Shown here: one piece after another, positions 31,747 through 41,940 of the stretch
Layout of the letters: each line of letters starts with the position of its first letter
Numbering within the stretch: the first letter of the stretch is position 1
Origin: Floccularia luteovirens
Taxonomy: Eukaryota; Basidiomycota; Agaricomycetes; Agaricales; Squamanitaceae
Direction of reading: 5' to 3'
Length of the DNA: 64,000 nucleotides
Assembly: GCA_009739215.1 (NCBI GenBank)
Contig: VSJF01000002.1
Location: forward strand, 434,001 to 498,000
The notes under the pieces: generated by a model
Told to the model about the DNA's origin: nothing
What the model saw: only the letters and a program-made list of their open reading frames with translations
Database searches by the model: none
Translations under genes and position numbers: made by a program

Positions 31747-34413
31747 TCAAGACATGGCAACGAAAGCATTAAAGTTATAAACAGCCGGCCGTGTCTCAAA
31801 CCTATATCCCATAGGGTAACATCGCGCAACAACATTACCACCCCTCGTAATCGTTGCTCCCATACCACCATTCTCAGAGATCGGAGCAGACAATTTTGAC
31901 ATCCCAGCGCCTACCTCGTACCTCTTGGATTCAAGCTCGGTCGTAAAAATTTCTACTGTTGCTGGACCTGTGGTGAATGCAATCACCCAGATGGTGTCGT
32001 CAGTCTACAAGGGAAAATAAGGTTATTATGAGTTTTTTTTGGTTTAAGATCAGTAGGTGATTTCATACCAATTGCCAGTTTGTAGGACGTGGTACATGAT
32101 CTGGAGAATCTGCAGTTTTAGGTTGTGGACGTGCCCACATGAAGATGCGATCATGAGTTATGATGGGGTATGATCCGTTCCTATATGCGGTGGCAAAATA
32201 ACGATTGAGGTGTAGCCATGGCTCATGAACGTAACCATCAACCCAGGCTTGAGAATTTGGTTGTGCGCCCTAGATATCATTTCGTAAGTCAAAAATTTTC
32301 TTCTATTGAGTTAAATCGGACAGAAAGACGTTTACCTTTATTGGTCCAATATAATGAGATTCGCCATAGTCTACAAGTTGTCGAAAGTTCAACATTTGAG
32401 GGTAAACTTCCAGAACAACCTGAAGCTCACCATTCCATGATATGACCTGAACTAAATCAATTTGGTCTCGCATCGATATAAGCTGTTCCCAGCGTCTAAC
32501 AAAGAGCCAATCATCTCCACGATAGATCCACTAAAAGTACTTATCAAAATAGAATTCAATTAGGTGAGCAAATATTATACACACATTCTTATTCCATGTG
32601 TCAGGCCCATAATGCTTTTATTTCAAATAAGTGAGCAACAAAAAGGTGATGAACTCCTACTGACAAACTCACAGTGAAGAACCATGGTGATACAGCAGCC
32701 ATGAAAGTACGTCCATTGCCTAGATTCTGAAGGTGGGGTTGATCTGAATCTAATCTGGGCCGTACGATGTCACTTCGAGGTGAGTCTGGGGTGAGATGAA
32801 TCGGCCATCCCCCATTCCACTAAACGAAAGAAATTAATACATGAACAAAACTTGTATGTGTAGCAATAAGGAACTCACGTTGAATGCTCCATCCATTGCT
32901 GTAATACTAGGGTACCTCGCAGGATTCACAAAGAAAGTTGCAATAAAATGGATCTGCGCCGACCAATACTTATAAGTGACAACAGTGCAAATAAAGTGTA
33001 AGTATATATACCTGCGTGAACTTCGAAAGCTCTCTTTTCACATATGCCCAGCCATCCTCCATCCTACCTTGACCCCACGTACTATTCTCACCAGAAAACG
33101 TAGAAATTACGGTTCCACCCGTTCTGGGATGTTTAAACATACGGGGATGGTTTGCGAACGGACCAAAGTACGATACTAGGAGTTGCACATCGCCTGCACT
33201 CCCTCCTGGGATGGAACTAAACTTGGTTATTAGATTAAGTATCGGGTTGAACCATTCAAGGGGCACGTACGTCATGTCAAAGCTGTAGAAGAATTTGAAT
33301 TTAACACTATCCGGAAGACGAGAAGCTGCTGCGAAACAATCTGCTGCGCGGGCGCGTTGCCAATCTTCTCTTCCAACATTCAAAACGAAGCCATCACTGT
33401 GATTTTTTGGTTGTTTAGTGCTTTTTATCCAGAAAACTTGGAAATGATGTAAAACCCACACTTCTTGAGATGCCGCAAGTTGTATATCAGCATACCAGTC
33501 ATCGACTGTATATGGCTAAGAAGAGGTGTTAATATACGTATATTTTAAGAAACTCATGATAAAATTAGACCTACGTATGTATTTCCAACCATGAAGCTAA
33601 GACGCAAAAGTTAGTCGAACAAACGAATGCCCATCAATAGTGGAGAGACGTACTGAGCGAATACGTATTTAGGTTCCGCAAGAGCTTGGAGAGGTTCGTG
33701 GACCTGTATCGCTTGAGAAGGTTCTTTAACATCCACCGGCGGCAATACCTCCACCTGACCAACATCAACCTCCTGCAACGGTTCTCCCAACTCAATAACC
33801 TGTCCCGTTCCACTTATCATAGCCTCAGCAGCATTTTGAACTTCCACTGCTTGTAAAGACAACAGGTTCGTGCTTTCACTAGCGCTCCTTCGGTGATGGG
33901 TACTGCTGCCACTCCGGTCTGCACAATGACTGAAACTCTCCATCGCGCTCGTACCTCGACTGGAAATGGTAGAGAGATCCCAGTTAGGGACAGAGTTATC
34001 ATGTGGTTCGGGGGCGTCAGGGCGAGCAGGCACTTCAAGTCTATCTATATCTTTGGCGGGGACATGTGGGGGATGTGGGAACACTAAATCAACAGTACTC
34101 AGGGATTCTTGAGCACGATAAACTTCTCTCAAACCAGGTTCAGCCATCGTTTCCGACTTTTTCAGAATTGGCACAGTTTTAAAATCTTGCTCTGGACTCG
34201 CCAACACCCCTTCACCACCACCCAATGCTGTGTTGTTGGTTTTTCTGAAAGGAGATAGGAAAGGTTCGAAGACCTTCTGAGCAAAGTCTAGATGATTAAG
34301 GTAAAAGGAGATCAGAGAAAAACTGGATTGTATCTTGTGTTTTGTCAACACAAAGTAGAAAGAAACAATTTCTCACTTGACTTGATCCTAACGCGTTTCT
34401 TGGAAGGTGCCAT
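31747..34413 (-). CDS. GH71-type alpha-1,3-glucanase with long N-terminal extension
   Basis: Thirteen exons: 34413-34377, 34287-33654, 33596-33575, 33515-33460, 33396-33271, 33216-33012, 32953-32879, 32819-32673, 32614-32585, 32530-32431, 32370-32336, 32269-32069 and 32004-31747; 641 residues. The catalytic domain starts near residue 215 with KYVFAHFMVGNTYPYTVDDW. Family landmarks are VDGFVLNVGREDWQ, FYSFDMTSIPGGSAGDVQLL, TVISTFSGEN, FFVNPARYP, AMDGAFNWNGGWP, VISWNDYGESHYIGP and a C-terminal beta domain. The family (mutanase) cleaves alpha-1,3-glucan of fungal walls. Unusually there is no signal peptide: translation starts MAPSKKRVRIK and is followed by about 200 polar, Pro/Glu/Ser-rich residues. 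The exon structure was fixed by keeping the GH71 motifs continuous. Confidence 0.85.
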
Positions 34414-35290
34414 CTCGGGAATGTGTGGTTGTTCCCGACAAGCTTATGATGATTGAAAGTTGAGAATTAGGATCCTTAGATCTTTACAAATAGGAAATAT
34501 AAGGAAAAAGGAGGGAGAAAAGGCAGAAAGCGAAGGAACGCTGGTGAGATAAATGTTATATGCATTTTTTTTTCGTGTAGAACGGCGCCTCTCCATCCGA
34601 ACGTCAAAAGTCTCGGACTATCTTCTGGGAGTGTTTAGGTGAACTGTGGTTTCAGAATAGTTTCAGAAATTGTAAGTGTGTACCAGGCATCTAACAAGTA
34701 CTTGGTGATAGAAGAAAGGAAAGAATCGTGCATCACAAACTCTTAGTTTGGTTCTAACCTTTTACCAAATCATTTTTCGTGACGAAAGTTCTACAAGACC
34801 TAATGGTATATACAGGACCTTCCAAGACATTTCGGATCCATTACTCTTGAGGCAGGGAAAGAAGTCATTCGCCGGTGGAAATTCTTTCACCAGCGCAATT
34901 CAATGACACTTGACAGGCCAACAGCCTCGCGAATTCAAGAACCTTTCGGGACTTTATTGTCATACGTTTTCCTTTCGTTCGAACAGATTGTGCAGAAGGT
35001 AAGAATGCACAAACCTGTACCTACCCTCCATAGTGGTGATAACCAGAGGAATCTTCATTACTGTACATAGTGCGACATTCATGGTTCATGCCATGAGACA
35101 TCACGCCCCTCCGGAGCATCCATCATTCAAGGCCTCGTTTCTCTTGTGGGCTGTGGGTGTAATGGTTCTAATCGAATCGATTTGAGGATGAGGCCAAAAA
35201 GACGACAGCACGCACCACACCACGATACATGACGGAACCTACACTCTAACCCAGGTTCAACATCAACAGCCCAAAAACCGACATTCACTT

Positions 35291-35511
35291 TGCGCCACAC
35301 TCAGGCCAGCAAACAAACCCATCGCCCTTGTGTGGCGCACCACAAAAATGCTGGGTTTCCGTTTTGTGATGATCAAACAATCGATAAGATGTTCTTTCGG
35401 TCGAGGTAAATACACAGCCGCGGGTTCTAAAAGCCATGTGGACTTGTTTGATTGTGGGGGAGGGAGTCGAATCGCCTTGAGGTATGCGCCACACAGAAAT
35501 ATACGCCACAC
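35291..35511. repeat. Cluster of TGCGCCACAC words, including a perfect 10-bp inverted repeat
   Basis: TGCGCCACAC at 35291-35300 is matched by its reverse complement GTGTGGCGCA at 35330-35339, with a 29-nt spacer. Another direct TGCGCCACAC is at 35484-35493 and a variant ACGCCACACT at 35502-35511. A related TGTGGCGCACA lies near 8371. This may be a fragment of a small transposable element or a protein-binding cluster. Confidence 0.5.
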
Positions 35512-36180
35512 TAGGCGCAGTTGCGTGTGCGCATGACCAGTGCGGCATCGCGGAAATATAGTGAGGTTTTCCGATGAATTGGAGAATCCTATTCTATTAG
35601 GAAATCTCAAAACAACAGCTTATGCGGTATGCGATGGAAAAGGCTGTCCAGAAATCTATACAGGAACTGTGGGCGTACGGATGACTACAAGGACTTTTTC
35701 TGATTTGGGATTGAGACGCGGGTGGCTATTATTAGTAAATTGATTGAATCATTTCCTTCTCACGAATGTGCGTAGTTGTTAACGATGGTTCTGTACTTAT
35801 GCTCAGAGTACTTACAGCTTGTGAGAGTATCGCATGAAAACGGACATGTATACAGAGTCACAGTTACGCTTCATTGAACCTATCACAAGAGAGTCCCATC
35901 AAAACACGCTGCAACCTTATTTGAACGCCATTCCCCGCGTATCTTCGAAGTGCGAGGGCGTGTCCATATGGAAGAAGTTTACGACATCCAAGTTACCGGA
36001 GATGGTAATAATTACCTTGTACTAGAACAATAATGGAACCTTTTTACGAATTCACGCCGTGGAACAGGGCTCTGATTCTCCCCTTTTTTCCCTAAGGAAG
36101 AGCGAAGCGAACTCTATCTGATTAGGGTAGACATATAAAGGCTGGTTTCCCAAGCACAGCGCTTGCTGTAATCAGCGAGA

Positions 36181-36196
36181 CCCCCCCCCCCCCCCC
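36181..36196 (+). repeat. Homopolymer tract, 16 C
   Basis: Sixteen consecutive C residues immediately upstream of BTB gene D. Length is likely variable between alleles and error-prone in sequencing. Confidence 0.95.
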
Positions 36197-36262
36197 ACAT
36201 CCCGTTATCTTCCTGCTTCACTCAACGTTGCCCTCGTTCTACGCATCCCTCAGTCAGATATA

Positions 36263-37286
36263 ATGCCCCCCAAACCCAATGATACCCCACAACAAACCCC
36301 ACAACAAACCCCACAACAAACCCCACAACATTTCCCACAACTAAACCCAGATCCGGATTACAATCTGCCAGGGGGGGACCTGCACTTGATCGTGAGTGTT
36401 CTTATCGAGTATATCATCACTAGCTTGTTGTTGAGGAATTACAACTCCAACAGGCGGGTCACACCTTATTCCGAATACATGGAGTGTTTTTAGCACGAGA
36501 ATCGAATACGTTCAAGAACAATCTATTACCAATGACTGATGGTAAATACAAATTGGGGACGTCGTCAGCCACGGCGCATATAATATACGATGCAACCGCA
36601 GAAGAGTTCAGGCAATTTTTGTGGATTTTTTATAATCCGTACGTCTACTATCTTTTATCAAGGAATCATCACATTTCGACTCATTCACAATTTTTTTAAA
36701 AAGACATTACGCAGTACGGGATGCACCAGTCGAACAATGGAAGGTCATCCTCAAACTGGCCGAGCAATGGGGTTTCGCGGAAGCCAAGAAGCTGGCGATA
36801 TTGGAACTCGAAGAAAAAAAGGAAATATCTTCTGTAGAACGAATTGTTCTATATCAAACGTATAAAGTGGAACACAAGTACCTCCTCCCATATTATACCG
36901 AGTTGTGCGCTCGAGATAGCTTCATCTCGATAGAAGAAGCTGCTCAGTTAGGCGCTGCAACCGCCTACACTATTTTCAAAGCTCGCGAATTGCTTCGTGC
37001 CAAGCCGACAGATGGTGGGCGCAGTCCCCTACCCCAAGGCCTGGATGAGTATGATATCAAACGAACGTTGATGCAATTATTAGGAGGCGACAAGGAGTCG
37101 CAAACCAACGGAAAACACCCTACAGGTCGTTTGGTGACGAGTTATTTCTGAGAATTGTCTAGTCATTACTAACACATCATCTCTATAGGAAACGAAGGCG
37201 GTGCTCAAGGATCTCAAGGACAGGAGACAGACCCTAAAGCCAAGACGCCTGGAGGGGCGGGAGGTTCGAAGAGGGGGAGAACTTGA
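36263..37286 (+). CDS. BTB/POZ domain protein D
   Basis: Exons 36263-36391, 36454-36638, 36704-37125 and 37189-37286; 277 residues. It begins with a short tandem peptide repeat (QQTP units, encoded by 12-bp repeats at about 36287-36330), then the BTB core NLPGGDLHLI|AGHTLFRIHGVFLARES and FRQFLWIFYNP|HYAVRDAP. The helical half contains EQWKVILKLAEQWGFAEAKK and LLPYYTELCARDSFISIEE. A Gly/Lys/Arg tail follows (GGAGGSKRGRT). The acceptor at 36451-36453 was preferred over an upstream GAG because it restores the same spacing as in the sister genes. Same intron phases (0, 2, 1) as the BTB genes at 8788 and 10781, so a dispersed member of that family. Confidence 0.85.
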
Positions 37287-37676
37287 GGATGGGAAATGGA
37301 TGGACTCTGGGCGAGGTATGTATGAAACTGAATGACATAGTAAAACTTTTAATCAATTCGTACAAGCAGAGAAGACAGAAGACAGTGCTGTCACCAAGCA
37401 CACTCCAAAGGCCAGCTGGTCTTTCCGTCAGCAGTCTGTTTTGGTTGGCACGATTGCATGGGGGTCGTTACTCTGCAGCGCGTACAGCAACATATTTTGA
37501 AATCTTTTGTGTATACATATTGTGTGAATAAAAACTGTATATTGTAAATTTAGATGGGATGATCTAAAGCGCTAAGTTTCAGAGCACGCAATCAAGTATC
37601 TCGACGCTCGATTGAAAAAGATTCTTATTCGTCCCTAGATCAAAACACAACAAATACATTCTTCAACTTCTTTCTT
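37287..37676. other. Convergent 3' flanks
   Basis: Short space between BTB gene D and the panB-like gene, which end toward each other. No coding exon seen. Confidence 0.4.
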
Positions 37677-38695
37677 TTAATTCTTTTCCAACTCGAGGAA
37701 CTTCTTCCACTGATCTTCATCCATTGTGTAGCTCTCCGTCTCTGGATCAGGGAACGTTCCAGCTCTAACAGCCTCTGCGTATCGATGAATCCCTCCATCA
37801 CGTAGTTCTTTCATATTAGCGAATCGTCTGACGAATTTTGCTTTATGGCCCGCCCAGGTTCCTAGGACATCGTCGTATACCAACACCTTGCAAATTGTAA
37901 GTGATATTTCAAGGAAGGAAAGGGAAATACAAGCACCTGTCCACTCGTCCCAGGTCCTGCCCCAATACCAATAGTGGGTATCCTTAAGCGCTCAGTAATA
38001 TACTTTCCCAATTCTCTAGGTACAGCTTCCACCACCACCGAGAACGCACCGGCTTCTTGTAGAGCTAAAGCATCAACAAGAACCCTATTAGCAGCGCCTG
38101 CGCTTCTTCCTTGTACTTTATATCCAGACAGCGCAGCATGTCTCTGGGGAAGCAACCCGACGTGTGCCATAACGGGGATACCAGCCTCGACGATTCTTTT
38201 AACTACAGGCGCAATTTCTGCTCCTCCTTCGAGCTTGACGCCTTCTATGTGGGCTTCGCGAATGAGACGAACTGCATTTGACACTGCGTCACGAATATCT
38301 GTACTGTAGGTCCCAAACGGCATATCTGCAACCAAGAAAGGATGGGTATTACCCCTTGCCACTGCTCTCGCGTGATGAACCATTTCGTCTAAGGTGAGTT
38401 GAGTAGTCGAACTATACCCCAAACAAACTTGAGCTAGGGAATCGCCGACAAGGACGATATCCATGAGCTGAGATGAGGAACAAGCAAGAGATGTTGGATA
38501 GTCATATGCTGTTACCATTGTAATTGGCGTATTTGAATTACGAAGTGCGTATAGGGATTGGATTGTAACTTTTTTACGAGGGACTTGTGGAGAGGATGAT
38601 AATTGTGGAGCGGGGGGACGTACGCTCATGCGCCGTATGAAAACGGCGGGGGATGTGAGGAAGCGAGCTCGCAAGGACATTGTTGTCGAGTACAT
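37677..38695 (-). CDS. panB: 3-methyl-2-oxobutanoate hydroxymethyltransferase (pantothenate synthesis)
   Basis: Two exons, 38695-37937 and 37886-37677. The enzyme transfers a hydroxymethyl group from 5,10-methylene-tetrahydrofolate to 2-oxoisovalerate, giving ketopantoate. Family motifs in order: MVTAYDYPTS, VGDSLAQVCLGYSSTTQLTL, HPFLVADMPFGTY (metal-ligand Asp), VKLEGGAEIAPVV, IPVMAHVGLLPQ, GYKVQGRS, VVEAVP, and IPTIGIGAGPGTSGQ|VLVYDDVLG spanning the intron. The N-terminus (SLRARFLTSPAVFIRRMSVR) is arginine-rich and free of acidic residues, fitting a mitochondrial presequence. In-frame ATGs at 38716, 38695 and 38680 are possible starts; the middle one is used because a TATA-like element lies at about 38730-38745. 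Gene symbol follows the bacterial orthologue name. Confidence 0.9.
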
Positions 38696-38893
38696 GTTGT
38701 GGTACGATAAATTCAAGGCATTTGGTATTTAAAAGATATATTGGAACAACACAAGCGATCCGTTCCTCTCGATGATTGTGACTTTCTTTGCCGGTTAACA
38801 CCGGTCGCGTGATCTTATGTCATGTGACCCAGTCCAGGGCAGTTTCCCGCGTGTTTTTGTTGTTTACTTCCACATTTCTTCGTTAAACATACT

Positions 38894-40675
38894 ATGCCAC
38901 GAACAAGGAACGTCACTAGAGCTCAGTGGCGAGCTGCTGGTTCAGGTGGCGACGAAGCTCATATCACCGATAAACTCGAAGAGAACAAGGAGAATGAACC
39001 AGTCGATTCTTACTCTCTTTCAACTAGAAGACGTTCATCTCGATCGATGGTTGTAGCTGCGAGAGGTAGGGATGCTGCTTCTGCTGCGGCCTCGACTTCA
39101 GCAGCTATCACTGGTAGACGTCGTGCTGCTCCGGCTGATCACCACTCATCGATAGTATCCCGCAAGCAACCTATCGACGACACTCGGGTACCAGGTCGGA
39201 AAACGAGAGTCAAAGCGTTCGATAAGCGCCCACTTGCTACACCTAGTGCCCTTGACCCGACCAATCCTTCTTTGGGTAGAGCCAGAACAAAAGGGGGTAA
39301 GGGAAAGGAACCGATGCGAAAAAAGATGCCGTTACAAGATATCACAGCTCAATTCTCTGTGTATGGTCAGCCGAATTCGCAGGCCATTGGTGGTGATGCC
39401 GCGGTTAATGGCAATCCTGACTCTCCATCTTTCAGGAATAGGGTACAACCTTTAGAACGACCTATACTGGACTTGATAAGTGAGAAGAAGCTTGGGAAAT
39501 CAACGGGTCACGTATATCCTTCATCTCTCCCTCCTTCATCTCCACCGTCCCAACCATCTTCTGTTGTTGGCGAAGGCTCGCTATTGAGGCGTTTTCTCCA
39601 GGATGCTGGTTCACCTCTCCCAACAGCTACTTCATCGCCTACAACACGTCGTCAAGCTCCACAGGGCGTCACCCCACCCACTTCACCTCCTCGGAATCCC
39701 GGTCAAGATCCATTTGGCTTTCTAGCTCTCGAACGGCGTTTGCGCGCGGCCCGAGAGGAAGAAGAGGCCGGAGGCCGAATACTTGTACAAGCTACGTCTG
39801 ACATAGAACGAGAGGAAGCCTTACGAGCTGCACCACTGAGCACACCTAAAGCAAAGAGAAGGAGAAGAGAACGGTCTGCGAGGCGAGCAGGCACTTTGGG
39901 TGTGGGTGAGGGAAGGGAGGACGAAGATGGGATGTGGGTTCCCAGTACGCCTTCACCCAAGAAACCAGAAACGGACAGTAAGGAGGGTGAAAGTATTGAA
40001 GAAGTTGGCGAGATTGAGTACACTAGTGGAGGTTTTGAGCCGACAGTTGAAGAGAGGAGCAGCGTTATCGACAGTGGTAAAAAGCGAAAGGGAGGCGAGG
40101 ATGAAGTTACCGAACCTATTTCCAAACGACGCCGGACTCGTGCACAACAACAGGAGGAGAAAAAACAAGAAGACACCAGTACGTCGAATTCTTTAGATCC
40201 GGTCGGATTAGCGAAAAGTTTGGGTGCGCTTCTGCCGAAGAGGGGTAAGGTCAGGCGAGCCGATAGAGAAGAACAAAGTGATGATGAGGATGAGGATGAA
40301 GAAGGGAACAGGAGACGGGTGAAGGAGAAGAAGAAAGTCAAACCAGATCCAGTGAAATCGACTAGAAGGGCGACCAAGTCAACGACCGCAGTGACTACAA
40401 CCAAGAATACAAAGTCCAAGTCAAAATCAACGTCTACATTGAAATCCAAGGCTAAACCCAAACCTAGCGCCTCCAAACAACTCAAATCAACTACAACGAC
40501 TAAAGCGAGACCTAAAGCGAAATCTAAATCTAAAGCAGCAAAAATGGAAGAAGTTGATGAAGAAGCGGAGGAAGCGGCCCGAGCCAAGATGGAACGAGAA
40601 CGCGCCGAAAGAGTGGAGTATTTTAAAAGATTGGATGGGTATACTGTTGCCGTTGAGAATGTTTATATTGTTTGA
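38894..40675 (+). CDS. Basic nuclear protein with KEN box and FGF motif (sororin-like candidate)
   Basis: Intronless, 593 residues. It is mostly disordered and highly basic, with many Ser-Pro/Thr-Pro sites (LSTPKAKRRRR, VPSTPSPKKPE) that look like cyclin-dependent-kinase targets, and Lys/Ser/Thr repeats at residues 470-555. A KEN box sits at residues 32-34 (LEENKENEPV), a degron of the anaphase-promoting complex. An FGF tripeptide in DPFGFLALERRLRAAREE is at residues 274-276. The last 35 residues form a helix plus a short hydrophobic end (ERVEYFKRLDGYTVAVENVY...). KEN box, FGF motif, CDK sites and a conserved C-terminal segment together are the layout of sororin, the cohesin protector. The motifs are direct observation; the assignment is only a hypothesis. 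Confidence 0.75.
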   Translation: MPRTRNVTRAQWRAAGSGGDEAHITDKLEENKENEPVDSYSLSTRRRSSRSMVVAARGRDAASAAASTSAAITGRRRAAPADHHSSIVSRKQPIDDTRVPGRKTRVKAFDKRPLATPSALDPTNPSLGRARTKGGKGKEPMRKKMPLQDITAQFSVYGQPNSQAIGGDAAVNGNPDSPSFRNRVQPLERPILDLISEKKLGKSTGHVYPSSLPPSSPPSQPSSVVGEGSLLRRFLQDAGSPLPTATSSPTTRRQAPQGVTPPTSPPRNPGQDPFGFLALERRLRAAREEEEAGGRILVQATSDIEREEALRAAPLSTPKAKRRRRERSARRAGTLGVGEGREDEDGMWVPSTPSPKKPETDSKEGESIEEVGEIEYTSGGFEPTVEERSSVIDSGKKRKGGEDEVTEPISKRRRTRAQQQEEKKQEDTSTSNSLDPVGLAKSLGALLPKRGKVRRADREEQSDDEDEDEEGNRRRVKEKKKVKPDPVKSTRRATKSTTAVTTTKNTKSKSKSTSTLKSKAKPKPSASKQLKSTTTTKARPKAKSKSKAAKMEEVDEEAEEAARAKMERERAERVEYFKRLDGYTVAVENVYIV

Positions 40676-41940
40676 TGGTGATGAAGTTATGTGATATATT
40701 TCCCTTTTTTTTCTTGCATTTTATTCACAGTACAAGGACACTGGCGACACACTGGATTTTGTGTCATACCACTATTTTCCTAGTTCTTTGTTTACCTCTT
40801 TTCCTTGTATCGTTTACTTTGTGTGTAGTCATACCAGAGATGAATTGATAAATGTATGTAATGGATGTATGCATGACCCTATATCTTCCTTTTATCGGTA
40901 TATTGTCTAGTACAAAAACAAAACGACTTTATGCGGATATAAAACGGATAACACAACCCCACATCATGATCCCCACACGGCATTGGTACCTTTTACATAC
41001 ATACCCATGCTGTTCAGCTGTTACCGTAAATATCTCATGCCACCAAGGATACACTCTAACCCGAAAGTGAGATCCTTAGAGGGGAGTTAGAGAGGACAAA
41101 AATGTCAATGTCATGTTTCTAAATGTACACATCCCACCCCTTCATCACTGCGAGGTCAACACTCTATTTTTGCTCCGAATCCCCATACTTATGCATACGG
41201 CATCCACAGGAATTTTATGCTGCTCTTAAGGACTTGTATATGCCTCCACGGGCAATTGAATCGATCAGTAAGTTACCCGATTTCGGGGAATCACTGACAC
41301 TATCATTTTATTCGTATGGCTACTGGCCGAAAGGAAGTTACAGGGATTATGAACGGAAATATGTTGTACATAGCCGCCAGCGTGGATTTCGGGTTTTGGC
41401 TCCGTTGATGGTGTTGGGTTTAGCATAAAACGGGGAGCTCGGATTAATAGGTCGATGAGTGTAGCTCCTGTTTATTTTTTGTACCCGCATCCATCGGAGA
41501 AAAACTTGAATGGGTAAGTTTTTTTCTCGTTTATCTTTATTCAAAGAAAAGAAAAGAAAATTCGTTCGTGCCAATTTCCATATGTATGATGATATACCTT
41601 GTTCTCGGTGTGCTTTAGTTGGAGGACACATACAAGCATACCACTTACATCGGTGAAATCGAAATCTCGTCAAACTACCAAAGCCGATCATCCGAACGGT
41701 ATAGTAACCCATATCTGTTCATCTGGGTCTTCGGCCGAAATCTCCAAAACCGGGGGTTTCAAGTCCATCTCCCAAAAACTCCAAAACTGCGTGAAACCCA
41801 AATCTGAGGTAAACTGCAGATATATAAAAGCTATACTCCTTTTTACTTCCCCCCGCCTGAATTTTTCCTTATCTCGAAACCACCCCCCTTGCTATATATC
41901 CCATCTTTATTATCCGAATCTTTATTACCGGTTAGATAAG
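40676..41940. other. Intergenic region, no gene seen
   Basis: About 1.26 kb. Open stretches at 41123-41428 and 41599-42033 (the latter running into the next gene) lack motifs. A pyrimidine-rich stretch at 41835-41900 precedes the CoA-transferase start and fits a fungal core promoter / transcription start region. Confidence 0.45.

Larger units (their letters stand above)
34414..36262. other. Intergenic region with inverted repeats and a C tract
   Basis: No convincing gene. An open stretch at 35540-35743 has no motif. Features visible are a cluster of GCGCCACAC words (separate entry) and an uninterrupted run of 16 C at 36181-36196 about 65 nt before the next start codon. A TATA-like ACATATAAAGG lies at 36130-36140. 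Confidence 0.5.

Noticed and set aside
32371..32430. Reading straight through 32431-32370 in the GH71 gene (open in frame)
   Set aside because: A 60-nt GTGAGC..TAG intron here restores the family motif ISWNDYGESHYIGP, so it is an intron despite being open.
39703..40587. 294-codon open frame on the minus strand inside the KEN/FGF protein gene
   Set aside because: It mirrors Lys/Ser/Glu-rich codons of the plus strand (Leu/Ser/Phe-rich product); no motif and no promoter.
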